Below the pieces are notes generated by a model, which worked only from the letters and a program-made list of their open reading frames with translations, was not told the origin of the DNA and made no database searches. A DNA stretch of 64,000 nt from Terripilifer ovatus (GTDB lineage: Bacteria; Pseudomonadota; Alphaproteobacteria; Rhizobiales; Beijerinckiaceae), in contig JARHVB010000010.1 of the NCBI GenBank assembly GCA_029222685.1, forward strand, positions 434,001 to 498,000, written 5' to 3'. Below are positions 44,838 through 53,437 of the stretch, piece after piece. How positions within the stretch are numbered: position 1 is the first letter of the stretch; the number at the start of each line of letters is the position of its first letter. Both the position numbers and the translations under genes were made by a program.

Positions 44838-45806
44838 ATGATTGCGAAGCTTGCTGCCGTTGCCGTGTCCATATGGTTCAGTCTTTCGCCGGCCCAGGCT
44901 CAAAACTGGCCTGACAAGCCGATCAAGCTGATCGTGCCGACAGGGGCGGGCGCTGCCACCGATGTGATGGCGCGGCTCCTCGCCAACGAGGTCTCCAAGA
45001 AAATCAACGGCTCGATCTATATCGAGAATGTCGCGGGCGGATCGGGCTTGCCGGCGCATCAGGCCGCTGCGCGCGCCGAGCCGGACGGCTATACGTTCCT
45101 CTTCACCAACACCTCTGGCCTGGCGCTGAACCCGGTGTCGTTCAAGCAACTGCCTTACAATCCGGCGAAGGACTTCAGCGCCGTCGCCATGGTCGTTGAT
45201 CTGGCGCCACAGATGGTGAGTGTGCACAAGGATGTCCCCGCCAAAACGCTGCCCGAGCTCATCGCCTATGTGAAGGCCAATCCCGGCAAGGTCAGCTACG
45301 GCGTCGATGCGACGGCCGGCGCCGCAGTGTTCTTCGGCAAGCTTCTCAATCGTCGTGCCGGGCTCGATATGGCGGAAGTGCCGTATCGAACCGCGGCGCA
45401 AATGGTGCAGGACGCCGGGGCGGGGCGGCTTCCTGTCCTCATCAGTTCGATGACTGTGGCACAGCCCTTTGTGGACACCGGCGACCTGCGCCAGATCGCA
45501 CTGTTCTCGGGCCGGCGCTTTCCCGACCTGCCGAACCTGCCGACAGTCACCGAAACCCTGCCGGGCACAGGCTATGACGGCTTTTTCGTCGTCGTCGCGC
45601 CAGCCAAAACGCCGGCCGCCATTGTCGACCGCATGAATGCCGCCGTTGCCGAGGTGCTCAAAGGGCCAGACATCCAGAAGCGCCTGCTGCAGATCGGCCT
45701 GGCGTCGAACGGTACAGGCTCGCCGCAGCAGACGTCCGATTTTCTCGACAAGGAACGCCAGCGCTGGCGTGACCTGGCAAAGGAACTCGGCGTCCAGCCG
45801 CAGTGA
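44838..45806 (+). CDS. Bug/TctC-family periplasmic solute receptor
   Basis: The 322-residue protein is a periplasmic binding protein of the tripartite tricarboxylate transporter type. A signal peptide (MIAKLAAVAVSIWFSLSPAQ, cut near AQAQ) is followed by KPIKLIVPTGAGAATDVMAR and VAGGSGLPAHQAAARAEPDG. The C-terminus carries FFVVVAPAKTPAAIVDRMN. The start follows GGGAGGGGG. No TctA/TctB membrane genes are adjacent, so it is an orphan receptor. It may serve the MetE-like enzyme upstream. The ligand, usually a small carboxylate, cannot be predicted. Confidence 0.88.
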   Translation: MIAKLAAVAVSIWFSLSPAQAQNWPDKPIKLIVPTGAGAATDVMARLLANEVSKKINGSIYIENVAGGSGLPAHQAAARAEPDGYTFLFTNTSGLALNPVSFKQLPYNPAKDFSAVAMVVDLAPQMVSVHKDVPAKTLPELIAYVKANPGKVSYGVDATAGAAVFFGKLLNRRAGLDMAEVPYRTAAQMVQDAGAGRLPVLISSMTVAQPFVDTGDLRQIALFSGRRFPDLPNLPTVTETLPGTGYDGFFVVVAPAKTPAAIVDRMNAAVAEVLKGPDIQKRLLQIGLASNGTGSPQQTSDFLDKERQRWRDLAKELGVQPQ

Positions 45807-45950
45807 AATGGTGGACGATCTTCCGCTGATGCAAACCACGGAAAGCCGTCAGGGACTCTTGCCCTGACGCTGCTTTCCATCTGCTCCGGGCAGGGCTAGT
45901 ATTACGATCAGAAGTCGTACGCCAAGTGCGGCCGTGTGGGGAGGAACGGC

Positions 45951-46976
45951 ATGCGCTTCGCGCCTGCGACCGCTTTATTTGCTGTGTTGGCGACAGGATC
46001 TGTTCATGCTGATCCGATCGATGAGTTCTACCATGGCCGCACCATGTCCATCGTCGTCGGCCATGAGCCGGGGACGGGCTTCGATCTTTATTCGCGCAGC
46101 CTGGCGCGGCACATGAGCCGCTTCGTTCCCGGCACGCCGACCATCGTCGTGCAGAACATGGTCGGCGCCAGCGGCCTCAATGCGATAAGCTGGCTTTATT
46201 CCGTCGCGCCGAAGGACGGCTCCGTCATCGCCATCTCGGCCCATACCGCGCCGCTGGAACCGCTGCTCGGATCGGGCGTGGCAAAATTTGACGCCTCGCG
46301 CTTCAACTGGATCGGCAACATCGATCACGGCGTTTCCGTCTGCGGCGTCTGGCACACGTCGGGTATCGCGACATTCGACGACGTGTTCAAAAAGGAGATT
46401 CTGCTGGGCGGCACCGGTGCCTCCGGCCCGCTGAGCTCCGCCGCCAACGCGCTGCGCAATCTGCTTGGCGCGAAGATAAAACTCGTCGACGGCTACAAGG
46501 GATCGGCCAGCATTCGCATGGCGACCTTGCAGGGCGAGGTCAACGGCGTCTGCGGCATCTCGTTGTCGACGCTCAACGCCCAATACGGGCAGGACGTGCG
46601 CGATGGCCGCTTCAAGCCGATCCTGCAATTCGGCACGGTGGAATCTCCGGCTCTGCCCGGCGTGCCGGCCGTTTACCGATACGCCAGGACCGATGAGGAT
46701 CGACAGACTTTCGATCTCGTGTTCGGCGCGCAGTCGATCGGTCGCGCCTATGCGGCACCGCCGGATACGCCGCTCGCGCGCGTACAGGCCCTGCGAGCGG
46801 CCTTCATGAAGACGATGGAGGACCCGGCCTTCGCGGCCGAACTGGAAAAGCAGCAGCTCGATCTCAATCCGCGCAGCGGCGAGGAACTGCAGGAGCTGTT
46901 CAACAGCCTGTTCCGGTCGCCCAGGGCGGTCGTCGAGCGGGCGAGGGCGGCGACGAAATCGGCCGTGTCAAGATAG
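45951..46976 (+). CDS. Second Bug/TctC-like solute receptor
   Basis: The 341-residue protein has a signal peptide (MRFAPATALFAVLATGSVHA), then DEFYHGRTMSIVVGHEPGTG and VVQNMVGASGLNAISWLYS, the marks of a divergent Bug-type receptor. GGGGAGGAAC precedes the ATG. It differs from the neighbouring receptor in the ligand-loop region and is not a recent duplicate. It is the last gene before a RIME-like repeat. No membrane subunits are nearby; the ligand is unknown. Confidence 0.82.
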   Translation: MRFAPATALFAVLATGSVHADPIDEFYHGRTMSIVVGHEPGTGFDLYSRSLARHMSRFVPGTPTIVVQNMVGASGLNAISWLYSVAPKDGSVIAISAHTAPLEPLLGSGVAKFDASRFNWIGNIDHGVSVCGVWHTSGIATFDDVFKKEILLGGTGASGPLSSAANALRNLLGAKIKLVDGYKGSASIRMATLQGEVNGVCGISLSTLNAQYGQDVRDGRFKPILQFGTVESPALPGVPAVYRYARTDEDRQTFDLVFGAQSIGRAYAAPPDTPLARVQALRAAFMKTMEDPAFAAELEKQQLDLNPRSGEELQELFNSLFRSPRAVVERARAATKSAVSR

Positions 46977-47004
46977 GGATACTTCCTCCAGAAAGCCGGA
47001 GACT

Positions 47005-47108
47005 AGAGCATTTTCGGTTCTGATAGAATCAGAACCGAAGCTCTAGTTTTTGTTTTGACGCGTTTTCTTCACACGAACCGGCGTCCACTTCGCTCGAAAA
47101 CGCTCTAG
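47005..47108 (+). repeat. RIME-like intergenic repeat, copy C
   Basis: CTAGAGCATTTTCGGTTCTG, the stem GGTTCTGAT/ATCAGAACC, and the arm CACTTCGCTCGAAAACGCTC match copies A and B closely. It lies just before the mazEF locus. Confidence 0.88.
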
Positions 47109-47157
47109 CCAAAAGCCCTGACTCGTGATAGTTACATGTAACCAGTCGAGGATGATT

Positions 47158-47382
47158 ATGGCTCCGGCATCGAAGTCCAAGCCCTCCCGTGTCAAAGTGC
47201 GGGAACATCGCGAACGCCTCCGGTCGCAGGGCCTGAGGCCTATCCAGATTTGGGTGCCGGACGTACGCGCACCGTCCTTCCGGTCGGAAGCGCATCGCCA
47301 ATCTCTGGCCGTGGCGGCGAGCGTCCATGCCGAGGAAGATCAAGCATTCATCGACGCTGTATCGGATCGAGGTGATGAATGA
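47158..47382 (+). CDS. Antitoxin, MazE-like (DUF3018 type)
   Basis: The 74-residue protein has the family sequence VREHRERLRSQGLRPIQIWV and VRAPSFRSEAHRQSLAVAAS. It should bind and neutralise the MazF-type toxin that follows and repress the operon. ATG 47158 (MAPASKSKPSRV) is six bases after GAGG; a GTG at 47125 is a less likely start. Its TGA overlaps the toxin ATG (ATGA), the standard layout. The C-terminus (AFIDAVSDRGDE) is acidic and would be the toxin-binding part. Confidence 0.82.
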   Translation: MAPASKSKPSRVKVREHRERLRSQGLRPIQIWVPDVRAPSFRSEAHRQSLAVAASVHAEEDQAFIDAVSDRGDE

Positions 47383-47732
47383 GGCGTGGCGATATCTGGA
47401 CCGTCGCGGGCGGCAAGGATTACGCAGGCAAGCCACGCCCGGTTGTCATTGTTCAGGACGATAGCTTCGACGCCACCGACTCGATCACCATCTGCGCCTT
47501 TACAACGGACGAGACGGATGCGCCTCTGTTTCGTCTGCCGGTACAACCAAACGAGCGCAATGGGCTGCGAGCAGTATGCCGGCTCATGGTGGACAAGATC
47601 GCCACCGTTCCAAAATCCAAGGTCGGTGCTCGCATTGGGCGCTTGGACGACGAGGATATCCTGCGCCTCAACCAGGCGATCCTCGTCTTCCTCGGATTAG
47701 CCGTCTCTCCCAGGACACCGCGCGAGGCTTAA
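47379..47732 (+). CDS. Toxin, PemK/MazF-type RNase
   Basis: MazF toxins cut mRNA at short sequences and arrest growth. The 117-residue protein begins RRGDIWTVAGGKDYAGKPRP, the standard MazF N-terminus with its active-site arginine region. It continues VVIVQDDSFDATDSITICAF and ends VFLGLAVSPR. It is complete, so the pair is probably functional. It overlaps the antitoxin by four bases. The cut site is not predictable. Confidence 0.87.
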   Translation: MRRGDIWTVAGGKDYAGKPRPVVIVQDDSFDATDSITICAFTTDETDAPLFRLPVQPNERNGLRAVCRLMVDKIATVPKSKVGARIGRLDDEDILRLNQAILVFLGLAVSPRTPREA

Positions 47733-47781
47733 TCCTGGAGAGCTACGCCGTGCGGCCAAACTTTTTTGAGCGGCCAGCATC

Positions 47782-48261
47782 TCACCCCTTATGGGCAGCG
47801 ACGAACCACAGATCCTTGTCGACGGCGCGCGAGATCTGCGTGAAAATGTCGGCCGTATCGGCGTCGCCGGCGTTGTCGGCATCGTCGATGGCCTTGCGCA
47901 CCGAAGCGGCGAAGTTCGACAGCCGCTCGCTGAGCGCCTTTACATGGTCGGCCGAAGCCTGGATTTTGACCGGATAGGCGGGGAGTTGGGTCGCCTCGGC
48001 GACAACCTGCGTGGTGCCTAGTGCGATGCCGCCGAGCTGCACCGCGCGTTCCGCGATCGTATCGACATGGTCGTCGACACGCGTCGCGACCTGGTCGAAC
48101 AATTCGTGCAGGCCGATGAAATTGTCGCCCTTGATGTTCCAGTGCGCCTGCTTGACCGCAAGCTTCAGATCAATGGCGTCCGCCAGACGTGCGTTCAGCA
48201 GTTCGATCATCTGATTGCGAACGTTGTTTTTGATGTCCGTCACAATATTGTTGGTGCTCAT
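47782..48261 (-). CDS. dps: Dps ferritin-like DNA-protection protein
   Basis: Dps stores iron and shields DNA from peroxide. The 159-residue protein has the ferroxidase ligands between subunits: His40 in KQAHWNIKG, His52 in GLHELFDQ, and Asp67 with Glu71 in VDDHVDTIAER. No lysine-rich tail for DNA binding is visible at the start (MSTNNIVTDIKNN). It is convergent with the mazEF pair. Iron or peroxide control would be expected, but no Irr-type palindrome was found upstream. Confidence 0.93.
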   Translation of the reverse strand: MSTNNIVTDIKNNVRNQMIELLNARLADAIDLKLAVKQAHWNIKGDNFIGLHELFDQVATRVDDHVDTIAERAVQLGGIALGTTQVVAEATQLPAYPVKIQASADHVKALSERLSNFAASVRKAIDDADNAGDADTADIFTQISRAVDKDLWFVAAHKG

Positions 48262-48418
48262 CGGGCCGACCTCAATTTTGATTTAAGTCAAAACGCTGAA
48301 AATCATGCAAGTTTCAGCGTATATCGGTATCTAGCTATACCGGAAAATGACAGCCGGGAACCCCTCCAGCGTGGCGGCTGACACGCGTGGACGGCAGGCC
48401 GGGGCTTTCCCGTTCGGC

Positions 48419-49306
48419 CTATTCCGCCGCTGGTCGGATATCCCAGGCCGGGATGACGGCGCTGCCGGAGATCGTCATGCGCCGCATCAGGCGGTGCTGA
48501 TCCCTGGGGAAGTCCGTGCGCGCATGGATGGAGCACAGATTGTCCCACATCAGCAGGTCGCCGGGCTTCCAGACGTGCTCGTAGATCAGCGCCGGGTCTT
48601 CCGTATAGGAATACAATTCTTCCAGCAGTTCGTCGCTTTGCGCATGGGTCAGTCCTTCGACCTCATGGCTCATCAGCCGGTTGACATAGAGCGCGCGGCG
48701 ACCGGTCTCGGGGTGGCGCAACACCATCGGCTGATAATAGTGTTTGATATCGGTGAGATCGACCTTGGTGAGGTCGAGGCGTGAATCCTGGATCTCGTCG
48801 AAGGCCTGCAGAATGGTGCGGCCTTCGATCCGCTCCTTCAACCGTTGCGGCAGGTTGTCATAGGCCTGGTACATGTTGCCGAACTTGGTGTTGCCGCCTT
48901 GGCTCGGGACCTTGATGGAATAGAGAAAACTGGCGCGGTTCGGCTCGTCCGCATAGCACATGTCGTGGTGGAACCAGAGTTCGCCGTCGGGCAGCACGCC
49001 GATCGGCTTGCCGTTCTCACGGATGTTGGAGACCAGCATGGCCGGCGATTCATAGTCCGGTCCATCCTGCTTGCGCGGGTTCTTCGCCGCCAGCCGGTTG
49101 GCGCGTCTGCCGATCTCGCCCCAATAGGACACGAAGTTGCGCTGCTGGCTCGGGTCGATCTCCTGGCCGCGAAACACCAGCACGATGTGGTCGAGCCAAG
49201 CCTGGCGCAGTGCCGCCACGGTGTCGCCGTCGAGCGGCTTGGAAATGTCGAGGCCGCGGATTTCAGCGCCGATATGGGCCGACAGGGGATGGACGGTGAA
49301 CGTCAT
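48419..49306 (-). CDS. TauD/TfdA-family Fe(II)/2-oxoglutarate dioxygenase
   Basis: The 295-residue enzyme hydroxylates its substrate using iron and 2-oxoglutarate. The iron site is His113-x-Asp115 (FHHDMCYADEP) with the distal His261 in LCSIHARTDF; Arg272 or Arg275 would hold 2-oxoglutarate. ATG 49306 (MTFTVHPLSAHIGAEIRGLD) is the family start; a TTG two codons earlier is not needed. It is not part of a sulfonate or taurine transport cluster, so the substrate is unknown. It stands alone upstream of dps on the same strand. Confidence 0.88.
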   Translation of the reverse strand: MTFTVHPLSAHIGAEIRGLDISKPLDGDTVAALRQAWLDHIVLVFRGQEIDPSQQRNFVSYWGEIGRRANRLAAKNPRKQDGPDYESPAMLVSNIRENGKPIGVLPDGELWFHHDMCYADEPNRASFLYSIKVPSQGGNTKFGNMYQAYDNLPQRLKERIEGRTILQAFDEIQDSRLDLTKVDLTDIKHYYQPMVLRHPETGRRALYVNRLMSHEVEGLTHAQSDELLEELYSYTEDPALIYEHVWKPGDLLMWDNLCSIHARTDFPRDQHRLMRRMTISGSAVIPAWDIRPAAE

Positions 49307-49563
49307 GAGCAAACTCCGGCGCGCGTTTCCAGTTTTCTTAGGAAGCTAATGTAACGCAAGGGAGGCCGGCCAGGGAAGATGGCTGCAGGGAATTTCCGCG
49401 CCTCTGCTGTTGTATTCACTTGTCGTTCAGGCGCCGATCCCTAAATATCGCCCTGTCGTTCCGGGGCGGGAATCGACAGCCTTCGAGGCGAACCGTCCCC
49501 CGGGGTGCGCACATCCGGACGCCGTTCTGGCGCCGGACAGCCGTAACCTTTGGGGATTTTGTC

Positions 49564-50013
49564 ATGAAAATGAATCTGAACAGGCGCGGTTTCTTCGCCG
49601 CCGCCGCAGCATCGCCTTTCGCCGCCAAGGAAGCCGCCAAGACCGTGGTCGAGGAGGCCGCCAAGATCCAGGCCGCCGCCATGCAGGCGTCGGGCATGTC
49701 GACCTATTCCGACACCATCTACACCGGCATTTCCTCCTCCCATGTCCTCGCGCCGCAGAAGAGCCTGTGGGACGCGATCATGGACATGGGCGTGCCCGAC
49801 TGGAAGGAGCAGGACCTGCGCATCGACGCCAGGCGCAGCCGCACGCTCGATCCCGACATCGCCGCCATGAAAAGCTTTTCGCTGCAGGCGAAGCTGAGCC
49901 TGCAATGGGAGCGTAACTACAAGCTCCTCGTCGAACGCGCCCTCCAGCAGAAGCGCATGGAGAAGATGAAGCGGGCCTTCTTCGAGACCAATCCGGACGT
50001 GTCGGAATATTGA
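49564..50013 (+). CDS. Small hypothetical protein with RR-type N-terminus
   Basis: I do not recognise this 149-residue protein. It begins MKMNLNRRGFFAAAAASPFA, which looks like a twin-arginine signal whose hydrophobic part is short and then runs into an amphipathic, alanine/lysine-rich stretch (AAKEAAKTVVEEAAKIQ). The mature part is charged and helical, with LDPDIAAMKSFSLQAKLSLQ. No enzyme motif is visible. The 257 bases upstream of 49564 hold no recognisable gene or repeat. No neighbour suggests a role. Confidence 0.6.
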   Translation: MKMNLNRRGFFAAAAASPFAAKEAAKTVVEEAAKIQAAAMQASGMSTYSDTIYTGISSSHVLAPQKSLWDAIMDMGVPDWKEQDLRIDARRSRTLDPDIAAMKSFSLQAKLSLQWERNYKLLVERALQQKRMEKMKRAFFETNPDVSEY

Positions 50014-50081
50014 CGGTAGTTGTGCGCGCCAGGGCGAAAGTCCTGGCGTCAGCGGCGCATGCTAACTGAGAAAATGTCAAC

Positions 50082-50266
50082 AGAAGCCCTCATCCTGAGG
50101 AGGCGCGCAGCGCCGTCTCGAAGGACGGGGGCGACAGGCGAATTCTGTGTGACAGGTGCAATCTCGGTTGAAACATCAATCGAGGAGGGCGCGAGCACGA
50201 TGGCTGCGGCGTGACGCCCCCGTCCTTCGAGACACGCCCTGCGGGCGTTCCTCAGGATGAGGGCTC
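50082..50266. repeat. Inverted pair of REP-like sequences, copy 2
   Basis: AGCCCTCATCCTGAGGAG and TCTCGAAGGACGGGGGCG lie on the left, and their reverse complements on the right, with about 80 bp of unrelated sequence between. It matches the pair at 37054-37230 and lies between two convergent genes. Confidence 0.85.
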
Positions 50267-50284
50267 CTTTTGAGAGCCGCCCTC

Positions 50285-50896
50285 TCAGCGCATTGCCGGA
50301 CCCACGACGCCTGCCTCGACGCCGATGGTCAGCTTGTCGGTGACCGCCCATTCGGCGCCGACTCTCGCATCCGGCCGCACATTGAATGCCTTCTTGTCGA
50401 AGGGCGCGGTGAAATTGGTGGCGCCGTAATGGAAAGTCTCGTTGAGCGCAGAGACCCCGAGTTTGGTGTAGACCAGAACGTTGGGCGTCGCGAGGATGCC
50501 GGCCTTGAATTGCGCGGCGCCGGCGAAATCGCGCGAGTAAAACGCCGAGCCGAAATTAGCCGTGGGGTAGCCGTTGATCGCCGGCATATAGTCGATGGCG
50601 CCGACAAAACCGTAGACGAACTGGCCGTTGCGCCACATTTTGCCGGCCTCTAGGCCGAACGTCGGTCCGGAGAAAGAGCCGAAGCCCTTCATCGAGGTTG
50701 CCTGGAAGCCTGTGGACACGCGGGCGTATGAGCCCTCGAACGGGCTAGTCGTGCCCAATTCGTAGTTCGGCATAGCAAAAAATGGCAGGGTAAAGGGCAC
50801 GGCCTGCGCATGAGCCGGCGAAACAGCGATCGAAGAGCCGGCGAGAAGGCCGAGCAGGAGAAGGGCGGCGGACGTCCGCGAATTGGAAGCGCTCAT
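50285..50896 (-). CDS. Outer membrane beta-barrel protein
   Basis: The 203-residue protein has a signal peptide (MSASNSRTSAALLLLGLLAG, cleavage near AHAQ) and then alternating strands (SYARVSTGFQATSMKGFG, YGFVGAIDYMPAING, LTIGVEAGVVGPAMR) typical of the Omp25/31-like small barrels of rhizobia. The start at 50896 is chosen; an upstream extension would overlap dctA. It could be an opacity-type porin. It lies downstream of dctA on the same strand. Confidence 0.72.
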   Translation of the reverse strand: MSASNSRTSAALLLLGLLAGSSIAVSPAHAQAVPFTLPFFAMPNYELGTTSPFEGSYARVSTGFQATSMKGFGSFSGPTFGLEAGKMWRNGQFVYGFVGAIDYMPAINGYPTANFGSAFYSRDFAGAAQFKAGILATPNVLVYTKLGVSALNETFHYGATNFTAPFDKKAFNVRPDARVGAEWAVTDKLTIGVEAGVVGPAMR

Positions 50897-50936
50897 GGAG
50901 CAATTATAGCCCAGCGGAGAGAGTCGGGAAAGCGGC

Positions 50937-52268
50937 TCAAATCTCATCAATCGGCGCGCCTCCTGCTAGTGCCTCATCCAGTTTCTTCGTGTCCAGAGCA
51001 TTTTCCCATTTCGCCACTACGATTGTGGCGACCGCATTGCCGATGAGGTTCGTCGGGGTGAGCCCTTCAGACATGAAGCGATGGATGCCAAGGACGAGCG
51101 CGACGCTGGTGACCGGAATTGTGCTCGACGAGGCAAGCGTTGCTGCCAGCACGACAAAGGCCGCGCCGGCGACCCCGGCCGCGCCTTTGGAGGTGAGAAG
51201 AAGGATCAACAGCAATCCGATCTGCTGCGACAGGTCGAGCTGCGTATTTGTCGCCTGCGCCAGGAAGACCGTGGTCATGGCGAGATAGAGACAGGTTCCG
51301 TCGAGGTTGAAGGAATAGCCGGTCGGCACCACGAGGCCGACGACGCTTCTCTCGCAGCCCGCCGCTTCCATCTTCCTGATGAGACGAGGCAGCACCACTT
51401 CGGATGATGTGGTCGCCAGGACGATCAGGATTTCTTCCCAGATGTAGCGAAGCAGTTTGAGCAGGCTGAACCCGCAGAAATAGGCGATCGGCCCGAGCGC
51501 GCAGAAAATGAATACGAGACACGTAAAATAGAAGCTGCCGAGCAGCCAGCCCAGCGATTGCAGCGAGCCAAGCTCAAATCGGCCGACCGTGAAGGCGATG
51601 GCGCCGAATGCGCCCAGCGGCGCCGCCCACATGATGATTCTGACGATACCGAAAAACATCTGCGAAGCCGCGTCGATCAGATCCAGCACGGGCTGCGCCC
51701 GCTGGCCCATCCACGCCAATGCAAAGCCGCACAGAACCGCGACGTAAAGCACCTGCAGGACCTGGCCCTCGACGAAAGCGCCGGCAAACGAATTCGGGAT
51801 GACGTTGAGAAGGAAGCCGACGATATTCGTATGCTGGGTCTGCGTGATGTAGTGATCGACGGTGGACGTATCGATCTTCGTCAGATCGACGTTCATGCCG
51901 ACGCCGGGCTTGAGCAGGTTGACGGTGACGAGCGCGATGATCAGCGCCACCGTCGTCATCACCTCGAAATAGAGGAGCGCCTTGACGGCGACACGGCCGA
52001 CACGCGCCATGTCCGACATGCGCGCAATCCCATGCACGACGGTGCAGAAAATGACCGGCGCGATGATGACGCGGATTGCCTTGATGAAAGCATCGCCCAG
52101 CGGCTCCATCTTGGCGCCCAGTTCAGGCTGCCAGTAGCCTAGGGCAACGCCGACAGCCGTGGCCACGAGCACCTGTACCCATAGCTGCGCATACCAGGGT
52201 CGCGCGGGGCGGGAAGCGCGCGTTTCGCGTATTGATTCAGCGTCCATTTTTCGGAAATCCATCTTCAT
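50937..52268 (-). CDS. dctA: C4-dicarboxylate/dicarboxylate:cation symporter
   Basis: DctA takes up succinate, fumarate and malate with cations. The 443-residue protein includes the helical-hairpin motif TTSSEVVLPRLIRKM, the hallmark PTGYSFNLDGTCLYLAMTTV, and NLIGNAVATIVVAKWE near the end. It is shorter at the N-terminus in other species; ATG 52268 is chosen, with alternatives at 52262 and 52247. No sigma-54 promoter motif was found in the divergent gap to the flavin enzyme gene. DctB/DctD regulators are not in the window. Confidence 0.9.
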   Translation of the reverse strand: MKMDFRKMDAESIRETRASRPARPWYAQLWVQVLVATAVGVALGYWQPELGAKMEPLGDAFIKAIRVIIAPVIFCTVVHGIARMSDMARVGRVAVKALLYFEVMTTVALIIALVTVNLLKPGVGMNVDLTKIDTSTVDHYITQTQHTNIVGFLLNVIPNSFAGAFVEGQVLQVLYVAVLCGFALAWMGQRAQPVLDLIDAASQMFFGIVRIIMWAAPLGAFGAIAFTVGRFELGSLQSLGWLLGSFYFTCLVFIFCALGPIAYFCGFSLLKLLRYIWEEILIVLATTSSEVVLPRLIRKMEAAGCERSVVGLVVPTGYSFNLDGTCLYLAMTTVFLAQATNTQLDLSQQIGLLLILLLTSKGAAGVAGAAFVVLAATLASSSTIPVTSVALVLGIHRFMSEGLTPTNLIGNAVATIVVAKWENALDTKKLDEALAGGAPIDEI

Positions 52269-52397
52269 CGGCCTGGAGCAAAGGATGCGCCGCCGGTTCA
52301 AGCGCAATCCCTATCGCGCCAATATGGGCAAAACTGGGGCTCGCCTGATGCTTGTCGGCTGTGGCATGATGGAGTCAAAGAGAGGAAACAGGCGGCT

Positions 52398-53426
52398 ATG
52401 CAATTTGGAATTTTCGATCACCTCGACAACGACCACCTGCCGCTCGGCGATTTCTATGAGGAGCGGCTGCGCCTGCTCGAGCTTTACGACCGCGCCGGCT
52501 TCTACTGCTGGCATGTAGCCGAGCATCACGCCACCACGCTCGGCATGGCGCCGTCGCCGAACCTGTTCCTGGCCTCGGCCGCGCAGCGCACGCAGCGCCT
52601 GCGTTTCGGCCCCATGGTCTATGCGCTGCCGCTCTATCACCCGCTTCGCCTGGCCGAAGAGATCGCCATGCTCGATCAATTGTCGCGCGGACGCCTCGAC
52701 ATGGGCTTCGGGCGCGGCTCCTCGCCGGTCGAGATCGAATATTTCGGCGTCCGCGCCGAGACGACCGAGAGCATCTACCGCCGCGACCTGCCGCTGATCC
52801 TCCAAGGGCTCGCTACTGGCCGCATGCATTTCGCCGACCTCGACGAACCCTATCGCGACGTCGCTCTGCGGGTCATGCCCTTGCAAAAACCCTATCCGCC
52901 GGTCTGGTATGGCGTCCACACGCAGGCGAGCGCCGAGCGCGCCGCGCGCAACGGCTGGACCATTCTCAATCTCGACGTGAAGGACGATGTGCGCGAATGC
53001 AACCGCATTTTCCGACAAGTCTGGCGCGAGGTGCAGGGCGATCGCCCGCTGCCGCTGATGGGGCTCGGACGTTTCGTCGTCATCGCCGATACCGATGAGG
53101 AAGCCAATGCCATCGCAAGGCGCGCCTATCCGCGCTGGCACGACGGCTTCACCTATCTGTTCCGCACGCTCAATCGCCAGATGACCCATGCGCGCCCGCC
53201 GACCTGGGATGGGCTGGTCGAGCAGGGCCGTGGCATAGCCGGATCACCCGCCACGGTGCGCGCCTATCTGACAGAAGAGCTGACCCACACCGCCAGCACC
53301 TATTGCGTGCTGCAGCCGGCATTCGGCGATCAGACGTTTGCCGAAGTCAGCCGGACCATCGAATTGTTTCGGGCGGACATCATGCCGGCGCTGGAGAAGA
53401 TCGATACCGGCGTGCCCGCGGTTTAG
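52398..53426 (+). CDS. LLM-class flavin-dependent oxidoreductase
   Basis: The 342-residue enzyme belongs to the bacterial-luciferase-like family, which uses FMN or F420. It shows MQFGIFDHLDNDHLPLGDFY at the start, then HHATTLGMAPSPNLFLASAA and RLRFGPMVYALPLYHPLRLA, and GRLDMGFGRG near residue 105. Luciferase-like monooxygenases act on varied substrates. The N-terminal His pattern is typical of FMN enzymes. It is divergent from dctA; a Bug receptor is convergent 11 bp downstream. No obvious partner reductase is present. Confidence 0.9.
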   Translation: MQFGIFDHLDNDHLPLGDFYEERLRLLELYDRAGFYCWHVAEHHATTLGMAPSPNLFLASAAQRTQRLRFGPMVYALPLYHPLRLAEEIAMLDQLSRGRLDMGFGRGSSPVEIEYFGVRAETTESIYRRDLPLILQGLATGRMHFADLDEPYRDVALRVMPLQKPYPPVWYGVHTQASAERAARNGWTILNLDVKDDVRECNRIFRQVWREVQGDRPLPLMGLGRFVVIADTDEEANAIARRAYPRWHDGFTYLFRTLNRQMTHARPPTWDGLVEQGRGIAGSPATVRAYLTEELTHTASTYCVLQPAFGDQTFAEVSRTIELFRADIMPALEKIDTGVPAV

Positions 53427-53437
53427 AGAGCGGCCCG

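Noticed and set aside
52269-52397. Sigma-54 promoter before dctA
   Set aside because: TGGCGCG and TTGCG occur but the GG-to-GC spacing is 13 rather than 10 bases.
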